Of a stretch of DNA of 10,717 bases, positions 1 through 6,077 are shown in pieces. Origin of the DNA: Actinomycetota bacterium (GTDB lineage: Bacteria > Actinomycetota > Humimicrobiia > Humimicrobiales > Humimicrobiaceae). Numbering within the stretch: the first letter of the stretch is position 1; each line of letters opens with the position of its first letter. A program made the position numbers and the translations under genes. Under the pieces are notes generated by a model. It saw nothing but the letters and a program-made list of their open reading frames with translations. It ran no database searches and was not told where the DNA came from. The DNA lies in NCBI GenBank assembly GCA_022865545.1, contig JALHTA010000021.1, positions 1 to 10,717 on the forward strand. The letters are read 5' to 3'.

Positions 1-425
1 CAGATGATGGTATAGGAATACATATACTTAGTAAATTAAAAGATGAAGAAAGCCTCAAGGGAAATCAATTTCTTGATCTGGGAACATCATCCATGGATCT
101 TGCATATTATTTGAATAATAATATTGCCCGGATGGTAATAATAGACTGCATAAAATCTGACGGTGATGAACCCGGGACACTTTTCAAGATGGGACTTGAT
201 GACCTTGTTTCAAAAAAAAAGGAGAATTATTCACTTCATCAATTAAAACTTATTGATTCTATAAAGCTGGTTTCCATTGAGAATGATTTTCCCGAAACTA
301 TGATACTTGGCATAGTGCCAAAAGACACAAAAACTTTCTCAGATAAACTTTCAAAAGAACTAACTGGTAGACTGACCGTAGTTTATGGTAAGATATTGAA
401 TCTTATAAAAGATTTTTTAAAATAA
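1..425 (+). CDS. [NiFe]-hydrogenase maturation protease, 5'-truncated by window edge
   Basis: The reading frame is open from base 3 to the stop at 423-425, giving 140 visible residues. The in-frame ATG at 93 is internal, because recognisable family sequence lies upstream of it. The visible part begins with DDGIG, the N-terminal metal-site motif of the HycI/HybD/FrhD-type peptidases. It continues with a LDLGTSS strand region, then VIIDCI (Asp where HybD has its second metal ligand), DEPGTLF, and SLHQ (candidate third ligand His), and ends with PETMILGIVP. Proteases of this family bind the nickel of the hydrogenase large subunit and clip its C-terminal extension once the NiFe site is assembled. 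The hypA gene follows 34 bases downstream, which supports the call. The start codon and about the first 10-20 residues lie outside the window. Which hydrogenase it serves cannot be told from here. Confidence 0.85.
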   Translation, partial: DDGIGIHILSKLKDEESLKGNQFLDLGTSSMDLAYYLNNNIARMVIIDCIKSDGDEPGTLFKMGLDDLVSKKKENYSLHQLKLIDSIKLVSIENDFPETMILGIVPKDTKTFSDKLSKELTGRLTVVYGKILNLIKDFLK

Positions 426-459
426 TATAAATTAAAAGCTTTAAATAATATTTAGTAAA

Positions 460-801
460 ATGCATGAATATTCAATCACAAGCTCAATGGTCAATATACT
501 TGAGGATGTCGCAAAGAAAAACAATCTAAAAAAAATATCCAAAGTAAACATCGACCTTAATCCAATAGCTAATATTGAACCTGATTCAATAAATTTTTAT
601 TATGAATTTATGACAAAGGATAATAAATTGCTTAAAGGTGCAGAGCTTATTTTCAGTATCCAGAGAATAAAAATTGAATGCAGGAACTGCAGTGATATTT
701 TTAAAATAGATGAGTTTGTACCTAAATGTCCGAAATGCGGAAGCAGTAATATAAAAAATATAAATATTGATGATATAAAAATAATATCAGTTGAGACATA
801 A
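460..801 (+). CDS. hypA: Hydrogenase nickel incorporation protein HypA
   Basis: This 113-residue protein has the usual HypA length. It begins with MHEYSI; the Met1-His2-Glu3 terminus is the nickel-binding site of the family, which fixes the start codon at 460. The zinc site is present as two CxxC pairs, CRNC and CPKC, at about residues 73-76 and 90-93. HypA works with HypB to deliver nickel to the hydrogenase large-subunit precursor in the cytoplasm; in some bacteria it also serves urease. The gene lies 34 bases after the maturation protease, so the two probably share a transcript from upstream. No good Shine-Dalgarno sequence precedes it (the nearby bases are A/T only). No gene directly downstream belongs to hydrogenase maturation, so this seems to be the 3' end of that block. 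Confidence 0.95.
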   Translation: MHEYSITSSMVNILEDVAKKNNLKKISKVNIDLNPIANIEPDSINFYYEFMTKDNKLLKGAELIFSIQRIKIECRNCSDIFKIDEFVPKCPKCGSSNIKNINIDDIKIISVET

Positions 802-825
802 ATTGTAAAAAGGTAATGACTACTG

Positions 826-847
826 ACTATTTCAATGGCGAAATAGT
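826..847 (+). other. Perfect 8-bp hairpin after hypA
   Basis: ACTATTTC (826-833) and GAAATAGT (840-847) are exact inverted copies around a 6-base loop, with a possible extra G-U pair outside. It lies 25 bases after the hypA stop. No T-run follows directly, so it is not a good intrinsic terminator. It may instead be an mRNA 3'-end stabiliser or an operator. Its role is unknown. Confidence 0.4.
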
Positions 848-880
848 TTAGGAGTATTTTCAAAGGATAAAAAGGTAAAT

Positions 881-955
881 ATGAGAAAAGCAGCTAATAT
901 TCTTGGGATCGGGAGAGTAGCAGAGGCAGTAAGACTAAGAGGTATTTATCCTTAA
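881..955 (+). CDS. Possible 24-residue ORF, function unknown
   Basis: ATG at 881 is preceded by AAAGG at 871-875 with a 5-base spacer, a reasonable ribosome binding site. The frame runs 24 codons to a TAA. The product starts MRKAANILGIG and ends LRGIYP; it is basic, with five arginines or lysines. This stretch looks less AT-rich than the sequence after 956. It resembles no family I recognise. It could be a leader peptide, a true microprotein, a fragment of a decayed gene, or chance. The main support is the ribosome binding site and the base composition, so confidence is low. Confidence 0.25.
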   Translation: MRKAANILGIGRVAEAVRLRGIYP

Positions 956-1039
956 ATGATATTTTTAGATTTCTTAGGCTATTTAATATAAAATATGGCT
1001 ATATTTATAGTCTTAAATAAAAAGTATCCGAAAGTTATA

Positions 1040-1068
1040 TTGACTTAAAATGAGGGTACAGATAAAAT
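1040..1068 (+). promoter_or_regulatory. Probable sigma70-type promoter upstream of rny
   Basis: TTGACT (1040-1045) and TAAAAT (1063-1068) are separated by exactly 17 bases; each matches the consensus at five of six positions. Transcription would start near 1075, about 317 bases before the rny start codon and about 270 bases before the terminator stem at 1344. A second, weaker candidate is TTGTAC (1223-1228) with TATAAA (1247-1252), spacer 18. Both lie upstream of the terminator. Confidence 0.55.
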
Positions 1069-1074
1069 GAAAAT

Positions 1075-1372
1075 GTTAATTATTATTATTTAAATTACTT
1101 GATTTATAGTTGTTTGCACAGTTTTTTAAAATTATTAGCAATAATTTAAAAATTGATTACTGAGAATTGATAAATGATAGATACATATTAAGAATATTGC
1201 TAATGATAGTTTGAAGTTTTAATTGTACAGGAGGAATTAGGAATAGTATAAAGATTATATTTTTTAAATTATGCTAAAACAGTAATCATAAAAGTAGCAA
1301 TTAAAATTAGTATCAATAAAAAAAACTTGTGCGGATAGTTTATAAGTCGGGTATATTTACTCGACTTTTTTT
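1075..1372 (+). ncRNA. Putative ~300-nt leader or small RNA upstream of rny
   Basis: This interval is defined by the promoter at 1040-1068 and the intrinsic terminator at 1344-1376, with no convincing reading frame between them. It includes an A/T-only hairpin at 1123-1152 (AAATTATT, loop AGC, AATAATTT, with a further bulged extension). Near the 3' end a small hairpin is possible (AAACT 1323-1327 with AGTTT 1337-1341). It matches no RNA family I recognise; in particular no T-box sequence is visible. It is either an independent small RNA or the 5' leader of the rny transcript. That it is transcribed is inferred from signals only. Confidence 0.3.
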
Positions 1373-1376
1373 ATTT
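1344..1376 (+). terminator. Rho-independent terminator directly before rny
   Basis: AAGTCGGGTA (1344-1353) pairs with TACTCGACTT (1358-1367) around the tetraloop TATT, giving a 10-bp stem with one G-U pair. A run of seven T (1366-1372) overlaps the stem end, then A and three more T. It is the clearest terminator in the window. It ends only a few bases before the rny Shine-Dalgarno sequence at 1381, so no normal promoter fits between it and rny. Transcripts for rny must read through it, which suggests attenuation. Confidence 0.8.
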
Positions 1377-1391
1377 ATATAGGAGGAAATA

Positions 1392-2933
1392 ATGGATTGG
1401 TGGATAGTTTTAATCATAGCTGGCATTGTTATTGTCGCCGGTTTTTTACTTGGATACTTTTACAGAAAATATATTATTGACACACGAGCAAGCTCAGTCG
1501 CTGAAAAAGCAACTACTCTTTTGGAAAATGCAAAGAAAGATGCAGCTAATGTAAAAAAAGAAGCAATAATAGAAGGAAAAGAAGAAATACAGCACCTTAA
1601 GGCCAGGACAGAAGATGATATAAGAAAACATAAATCTGAATTAAAAAGAATAGAGGACCGTCTTTTAAACAAGGAAGATTCGCTTGAAAAAAAGTCCAGC
1701 TATTTGGAAAATAAAGAACAGTCAGTGAGTCAGAAGACAAATGAACTTGATACTAAGACAAAAAAAATTGATGAAGTGTTAAAAAAGGAAGTATTAAAAC
1801 TTGAAGCAATTGCAGGGCTGACCAGGGAAGAGGCAAAAGCTATTCTTATGAAAAAATTGGAGGATGATGCCAAATATGAATCAGCTAAAAAATTCAGGGA
1901 GATCGAAGCAAAACTCAAAGAAGATTCCGATAATATTGCAAAAAATATCATATCACAATCAATACAGCGATGCGCAATGGATCATGTAAGCGAGACTACG
2001 GTATCAGTTGTAAACCTTCCAAGTGATGAGATGAAGGGTAGGATCATCGGAAGGGAAGGACGGAATATAAGGGTGTTTGAGAATCTGACTGGAATAAACA
2101 TTATAGTCGATGATACGCCTGAAGCGGTAATACTGTCCTCATTCGACCCTGTTAGAAGAGAGATTGCAAGGATTACCCTGGAAAATCTTATTACAGATGG
2201 AAGGATACATCCAGCAAGAATCGAAGAGATGTATGAAAAAGCCAGCAAGATAATTAGTAATGAAATAAAACTCGAAGGTGAGCAGGCCATATTCGATACC
2301 GGTATTTCAGGGCTTAATCCAGGGATAATCAAAGTACTTGGAAGACTTAAATACAGGACCAGTTATGGACAAAATGTGCTCCTTCATTCAAAGGAAGTAT
2401 CACATGTTGCAGGCATAATAGCAGCCGAGCTCGGGCTTAATATAAAACAGGCCAAGAGAGCGGGTCTTCTTCATGATATTGGTAAAGCGCTCACACATGA
2501 TATCGAGGGTTCACATGCTGTAATTGGTGCAGAGCTTGCAAGAAGGCTCAATGAAGATGATGAAATATGCCATGCTATAGAAGCTCACCATAATGAGGTA
2601 GAAGTGAAAACTATTCTTGATGTAATAATACAGGCAGCAGACCAGATATCTGGTGGAAGACCTGGTGCAAGAAGGGAAACACTTGAAAGATATGTAAAGA
2701 GACTGGAAACCCTTGAAAAAATTGCTACAGAATTTACAGGAATTGAAAAGGCTTATGCCATACAGGCAGGTCGTGAGATAAGGGTAATTGTAAGGCCAGA
2801 GGATATAGATGAAGACAGGGCAATGGTTCTAGCAAGAGACATAGCTGACAAAATAGAAAGTGAAATGGAATACCCTGGCCAGATCAGAGTTACTGTTATC
2901 AGGGAAAGCCGGGCTATTGAATATGCAAAATAG
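1392..2933 (+). CDS. rny: Ribonuclease Y
   Basis: This endoribonuclease starts decay of many mRNAs in Gram-positive-type bacteria and sits on the inner face of the membrane. The 513-residue product (B. subtilis Rny has 520) has the full family layout: an N-terminal membrane helix (about residues 4-23), a long charged coiled coil (about 30-190), a KH RNA-binding domain with GRIIGREG at 216-223, and an HD hydrolase domain. HD-domain residues visible are His332, the His361-Asp362 pair in LLHDIGKA, His399/His400 and Asp417 in AADQIS. The start at 1392 has a perfect AGGAGG at 1381-1386, five bases upstream. An intrinsic terminator lies just upstream, and the next gene probably starts within the last 11 bases of rny, so the two are likely translationally coupled. 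Confidence 0.97.
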   Translation: MDWWIVLIIAGIVIVAGFLLGYFYRKYIIDTRASSVAEKATTLLENAKKDAANVKKEAIIEGKEEIQHLKARTEDDIRKHKSELKRIEDRLLNKEDSLEKKSSYLENKEQSVSQKTNELDTKTKKIDEVLKKEVLKLEAIAGLTREEAKAILMKKLEDDAKYESAKKFREIEAKLKEDSDNIAKNIISQSIQRCAMDHVSETTVSVVNLPSDEMKGRIIGREGRNIRVFENLTGINIIVDDTPEAVILSSFDPVRREIARITLENLITDGRIHPARIEEMYEKASKIISNEIKLEGEQAIFDTGISGLNPGIIKVLGRLKYRTSYGQNVLLHSKEVSHVAGIIAAELGLNIKQAKRAGLLHDIGKALTHDIEGSHAVIGAELARRLNEDDEICHAIEAHHNEVEVKTILDVIIQAADQISGGRPGARRETLERYVKRLETLEKIATEFTGIEKAYAIQAGREIRVIVRPEDIDEDRAMVLARDIADKIESEMEYPGQIRVTVIRESRAIEYAK

Positions 2934-4086
2934 TTCTGATCTTAATAAATTCCTGGATCAGCTCAATATAAAGGATTCTCTGAGTATTGAAGAAGATCTT
3001 GGAAATGGTTATGTAAGATTAAAAATATCAGAGGCAGAGCGTAGACAGGCACTTCAGGATATAAACTGTGTTGAAGATATTATCGTTGAGCTTCTTAGAA
3101 ACAGCAGAGACGCAGGAAGTAAAAATATTTTTATTGGCACAAAGAAACTGGAAGATAAAAACAGGATAATTAATTTTATTGATGATGGTGCCGGCATACC
3201 CCCTAATTTAAAGGACCTTATTTTTGAAGCCAGGGTTACTTCGAAACTTGATAATGGCAAAAAGGATTCTTATGGCTTTCACGGAAGAGGGATGGCTCTT
3301 TTCTCAATCAAACTTAATGTAAATGATATAAGGTTATCTTTTTCTGATAGGTCAAAGGGAGCTTCTTTCTACCTTGATATTGATTTAGACAAAGTTCCCG
3401 AGAAGAAGGATCAATCCATTATCCCTCAAATCATAAAAATGGACGAGGATGTCAATATAATCGGGGGAGTCAATAATATTATCAAAACCATTATTGAATT
3501 TCAACTGCAGAATAAAGATATGAATTTTTTTTATGGAACCCCGACACAGGTCCTTGTCACAATGAGGGAGATCTTTAAAAAAGATAAAAGTCAGGGTATT
3601 TATCCTTCTTTTGACGATTGGGAAAAATTAATTAATTTTATAAATCAGAACGATATAAAGATCACGGAAATACCAGTACTAACTGATAATTGCAATTTGA
3701 TGGGTGAAATAGCCGAGAAGATATTCAATATGAGTATCTCACGGAGGGGAATACAGAGAGTAATTTATAATGAAGTAAACCCCCTTTTTCCTTTAAAGCT
3801 TGATCTTTTGAATTATACTATTATTGATGAAGGACCAGAGTCTCAAGGGAAAGAAAGGGCTGGATCAAGTAAGAATGGCAAGAACAGTGATAGAATAAAA
3901 TTATATGATGAATCGAAACTTGCCAGCAGGTTTAAAGATGAAGAAATAAGATGTATAATTGATGCACTAGAAGAAATGATCAATAAACTTGGTAATAAAT
4001 ATTTCATTTCTACAGGTAAAAACATAGAATTTAAAAGGTCAAACAATATTATAAAATTTATAATCGAGCTAGCAGAAAAAGATTAA
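2923..4086 (+). CDS. MutL-like GHKL-family ATPase of unknown function
   Basis: I do not recognise this gene as a named protein, but the N-terminal half is a GHKL ATPase. Visible motifs (387-residue numbering) are an N-box [10 protein letters not shown] (Glu56, Asn60, Asp63), a DDGAGI box (87-92), TSK at 106-108 followed by [13 protein letters not shown] (117-129), and GTPTQVLV at 205-212. These resemble MutL motifs (ENSLDAG, DNGxGI, TSK...GFRGEAL, GTxVxV) more than histidine kinases, and there is no phosphoacceptor His domain. The C-terminal half (about 225-387) has a polar, low-complexity linker near 302-325 and no MutL endonuclease motif that I can see. The frame stays open back to ATG 2860, but 2923 is preferred: it overlaps rny by 11 bases, favouring coupled translation, whereas 2860 would overlap by 74. 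spoVS follows after 18 bases. A role tied to RNase Y or SpoVS is only inferred from position. Confidence 0.8.
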   Translation: MQNSSDLNKFLDQLNIKDSLSIEEDLGNGYVRLKISEAERRQALQDINCVEDIIVELLRNSRDAGSKNIFIGTKKLEDKNRIINFIDDGAGIPPNLKDLIFEARVTSKLDNGKKDSYGFHGRGMALFSIKLNVNDIRLSFSDRSKGASFYLDIDLDKVPEKKDQSIIPQIIKMDEDVNIIGGVNNIIKTIIEFQLQNKDMNFFYGTPTQVLVTMREIFKKDKSQGIYPSFDDWEKLINFINQNDIKITEIPVLTDNCNLMGEIAEKIFNMSISRRGIQRVIYNEVNPLFPLKLDLLNYTIIDEGPESQGKERAGSSKNGKNSDRIKLYDESKLASRFKDEEIRCIIDALEEMINKLGNKYFISTGKNIEFKRSNNIIKFIIELAEKD

Positions 4087-4104
4087 GAATGTAGTAATAG
4101 CAAT

Positions 4105-4377
4105 ATGGACAATAGCATTAAATTATTAAAGGTCTCTTCTAAATCAAAACCGAATTCAGTAGCAGGTGCTATTGCGGGAATAATAAGAAGTGATGGTAAG
4201 GTACAGGTACAGACAATTGGGGCGGGTGCCCTTAATCAGTCAGTAAAAGGTGTTGCTATAGCACGCGGTTTTATTGCACCAACTGGGCAGGAACTTATTT
4301 GCATACCCTTTTTTAAGGATATTGAAGTAAACGGGGAAGTAAGGACTGCTATTGTATTATCGATCGAATCCAGATAA
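4105..4377 (+). CDS. spoVS: Stage V sporulation protein S (SpoVS)
   Basis: This 90-residue protein is very close to the SpoVS family over its whole length (B. subtilis SpoVS is 86 residues). Key stretches are LLKVSSKSKPNSVAGAIAG, IGAGALNQSVKGVAIARGF and LICIPFF, all characteristic of this Alba-like small protein. In Bacillus its loss blocks spore development at stage V and affects septation, but the family also occurs in bacteria that do not form spores, so its presence does not prove sporulation. Its biochemical role is not settled; nucleic-acid binding is suspected from the Alba-like fold. The start at 4105 gives the expected N-terminus; no strong Shine-Dalgarno sequence is visible, which fits coupling to the ATPase gene 18 bases upstream. 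rny and spoVS are also near neighbours in Bacillus. Confidence 0.95.
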   Translation: MDNSIKLLKVSSKSKPNSVAGAIAGIIRSDGKVQVQTIGAGALNQSVKGVAIARGFIAPTGQELICIPFFKDIEVNGEVRTAIVLSIESR

Positions 4378-4411
4378 ATCTATTTCTACCTATTTTCAAC
4401 CTTCAAATTTG

Positions 4412-4439
4412 TTAACAATGATAATTATTGCGATAAATT
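4412..4439 (+). promoter_or_regulatory. Weak candidate promoter for miaB
   Basis: TTAACA (4412-4417, five of six matches) and TAAATT (4434-4439, four of six) are 16 bases apart in the 153-base gap between spoVS and miaB. The -35 part overlaps a 10-base palindrome, TTGTTAACAA (4409-4418). In such AT-rich sequence a match of this quality may be chance. Confidence 0.25.
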
Positions 4440-4460
4440 AATAATGTAAAAAAGTGCACT

Positions 4461-4485
4461 ATAAGTTATTTCAGAGATAACCTAT
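4461..4485 (+). other. Imperfect hairpin upstream of miaB
   Basis: ATAAGTTAT (4461-4469) pairs with ATAACCTAT (4477-4485) with one mismatch around a 7-base loop. No T-run follows, so it is unlikely to be an intrinsic terminator. It lies 45 bases before the miaB start and could be a leader structure. The stem is weak. Confidence 0.25.
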
Positions 4486-4530
4486 GAAGCCAAAAAATAG
4501 ATATAAGATTTAGAGCCAAAAGAAACGAAT

Positions 4531-5874
4531 ATGTTAGGGGAATCAAAGATTAATAAAAATTTAGCAAAAAAAGTCTATATTGAAACATTCGGATGCCAGA
4601 TGAATGAGCATGATACTGAAAGAATGCTTTACCACCTGGAAGAGGTCGGTTATAGTCCATCAGAAAAACGTGATGAGGCAGATATCATAATAATCAATAC
4701 ATGTGCAGTAAGAGAGAAAGCCGCAAACCGGCTTTTTGGACATCTGGGTAATTTAAAACCCATAAAAGAAGCTAATCCCGGCATGCTTATATGCGTCGGC
4801 GGCTGTACCGCACAAAATATAGGGGCCGAGATACAAAAAAAATGTCCATTTGTTGATATTGTATTCGGCACACATAATATTTCAGAACTTCCAGGATTAA
4901 TAGATCAAAGGATAAAAGGAGAAAAAGGCATCTGCTCTATAATAAATGATGGCTTTGATTATGATCTTGATAAAGTGAAACGAATTTCAAGTTTTCAGGC
5001 ACTTGTGCCCATCGCGACAGGATGCAATAATTTCTGCTCATACTGCATAGTCCCTTATGTCAGGGGAAGAGAAAAGTCTATAGATCCAGAGAGTATTATT
5101 AAAAGTATTAAAGAGATAGTATCTGGAGGAGTGATAGAAGTAACTCTTCTAGGACAGAATGTTAACTCTTATGGTAAGGATCTAGATAAGGACATAAATT
5201 TTTCAAATCTTCTGGAAAGTGTTTCTGACATTATTGGTTTAAAAAGAATCAGGTTTATGACTTCCCATCCTAAAGATTGTTCCCTTGATCTGGTCAGGAT
5301 CATTAAGGAAAGAGATAATATTGTCAAACATTTTCATCTCCCCTTGCAGGCAGGTTCAAACAGGATCCTCGAAAAGATGAATAGAAAATATTCAAGAGAG
5401 CAATACCTGGATATTATAGATAATATTAGAAATAGTATTAGTAACTCCACTATAACCTCTGACATAATCGTAGGTTTTCCAGGTGAAGAGAGAAAAGATT
5501 TTGAAGATACTCTTGATATGGTCCGTAAGGTCAGGTTTGGACGGGCCTTTACTTTTATGTATTCCCCAAGGGAGGGCACAGATGCGTCAAAGATGGAGGA
5601 CACGGTTTCTTTGGAGGTGAAGAAAAAATGGTTTAGTGAGCTGCTGCAGGTACAGAATCAGATATCCCTGGAGGAAAATGAGAAGTTTTCTGGGATGAAG
5701 GTTGAAGTGCTGGTTGAAGGTAAAAGCCATAAAGATGATAAATTACTGGAGGGAAGAATGGAAAATAATATCGTAATAAACTTTGAAGGAAGCGCCGGTC
5801 TTATTGGAAAAATAGTCTCTGTCAGAATAGTCCATGTGAGAACCTTTCACATGATGGGGGAGCTTATGAGTTAA
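4531..5874 (+). CDS. miaB: tRNA-2-methylthio-N6-dimethylallyladenosine synthase MiaB
   Basis: This radical-SAM methylthiotransferase adds a methylthio group to i6A37 of tRNAs that read UNN codons, the step after MiaA. The 447-residue length is normal. The N-terminal UPF0004 domain carries the three Cys for the auxiliary cluster: Cys22 in ETFGCQMNEHD, Cys58 in NTCAVREKA and Cys92 in GGCTAQ. The radical-SAM cluster motif CxxxCxxC is Cys165, Cys169 and Cys172 in ATGCNNFCSYCIVPYVRGRE. The MiaB-typical signatures LLGQNVNSYG and LPLQAGSNRILEKMNR are present, and a TRAM domain fills the C-terminus (about 380-445). These features separate it from MtaB and RimO. The start at 4531 places the first Cys at the expected distance; the upstream bases give no strong Shine-Dalgarno sequence. 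miaA follows after a gap of about 115-200 bases. Confidence 0.97.
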   Translation: MLGESKINKNLAKKVYIETFGCQMNEHDTERMLYHLEEVGYSPSEKRDEADIIIINTCAVREKAANRLFGHLGNLKPIKEANPGMLICVGGCTAQNIGAEIQKKCPFVDIVFGTHNISELPGLIDQRIKGEKGICSIINDGFDYDLDKVKRISSFQALVPIATGCNNFCSYCIVPYVRGREKSIDPESIIKSIKEIVSGGVIEVTLLGQNVNSYGKDLDKDINFSNLLESVSDIIGLKRIRFMTSHPKDCSLDLVRIIKERDNIVKHFHLPLQAGSNRILEKMNRKYSREQYLDIIDNIRNSISNSTITSDIIVGFPGEERKDFEDTLDMVRKVRFGRAFTFMYSPREGTDASKMEDTVSLEVKKKWFSELLQVQNQISLEENEKFSGMKVEVLVEGKSHKDDKLLEGRMENNIVINFEGSAGLIGKIVSVRIVHVRTFHMMGELMS

Positions 5875-6046
5875 TTCCTTATAAAAGATATACTCATATG
5901 AAAAAAGTATTATGAATTCTTATAAATAAGGCAAAAAGTGAATTGTTTATCAAAAATTAATCAGGCAGGGATACATATATTGAATTAAATATGGAAATAC
6001 TAAAAGCAAGTGAATTTAAAGAATTTATAAATACCCTCAAAAAGAA

Positions 6047-6070
6047 TTCAATAGATCTCGATCTATTGAA
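6047..6070. repeat. Perfect 11-bp inverted repeat at the miaA start region
   Basis: TTCAATAGATC (6047-6057) and GATCTATTGAA (6060-6070) are exact inverted copies separated by TC. As RNA this folds into a 10-bp stem with a CUCG loop. The right arm ends inside GAAAG (6068-6072), the likely ribosome binding site for ATG 6078. If translation starts at 5991 the repeat is coding (SIDLDLL); if at 6078 it is a leader hairpin or operator that could mask the ribosome binding site. Confidence 0.6.
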
Positions 6071-6077
6071 AGATAAA

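Larger units (their letters stand above)
802..1391. other. Intergenic region of about 590 bases between hypA and rny
   Basis: No recognisable protein gene was found here on either strand; the - strand open frame at 600-863 is only a shadow of hypA. The region is very AT-rich from about 956 to 1340. It contains a perfect 8-bp hairpin (826-847), a possible 24-codon ORF with a ribosome binding site (881-955), a near-consensus promoter (1040-1068), an all-A/T hairpin (1123-1152), a lone strong Shine-Dalgarno sequence with no start codon (about 1229-1234) and an intrinsic terminator (1344-1376). Several of these are listed separately. It might be a regulatory leader, a small RNA locus, or the remains of a decayed gene. 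Confidence 0.8.

Noticed and set aside
600..863. Open frame of 87 codons on the - strand
   Set aside because: It lies mostly opposite hypA, which is certain, and its product is a hydrophobic repeat of Ile, Leu and Ser as expected from the reverse of AT-rich coding sequence.
1067..1093. Eight-codon ORF beginning at the ATG next to the -10 box
   Set aside because: Its start overlaps the promoter -10 element upstream of the expected transcription start, and the product is only a short Ile run.
2860..2922. Upstream ATG extending the GHKL ATPase by 21 residues
   Set aside because: It would overlap rny by 74 bases. The added residues do not resemble the rest of the protein, and ATG 2923 gives a usual short overlap.
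5877..5931. CCTTAT and ATAAGG as possible long-range stem after miaB
   Set aside because: Only six pairs with about 43 bases between the arms and no T-run, so it is neither a terminator nor a convincing structure.
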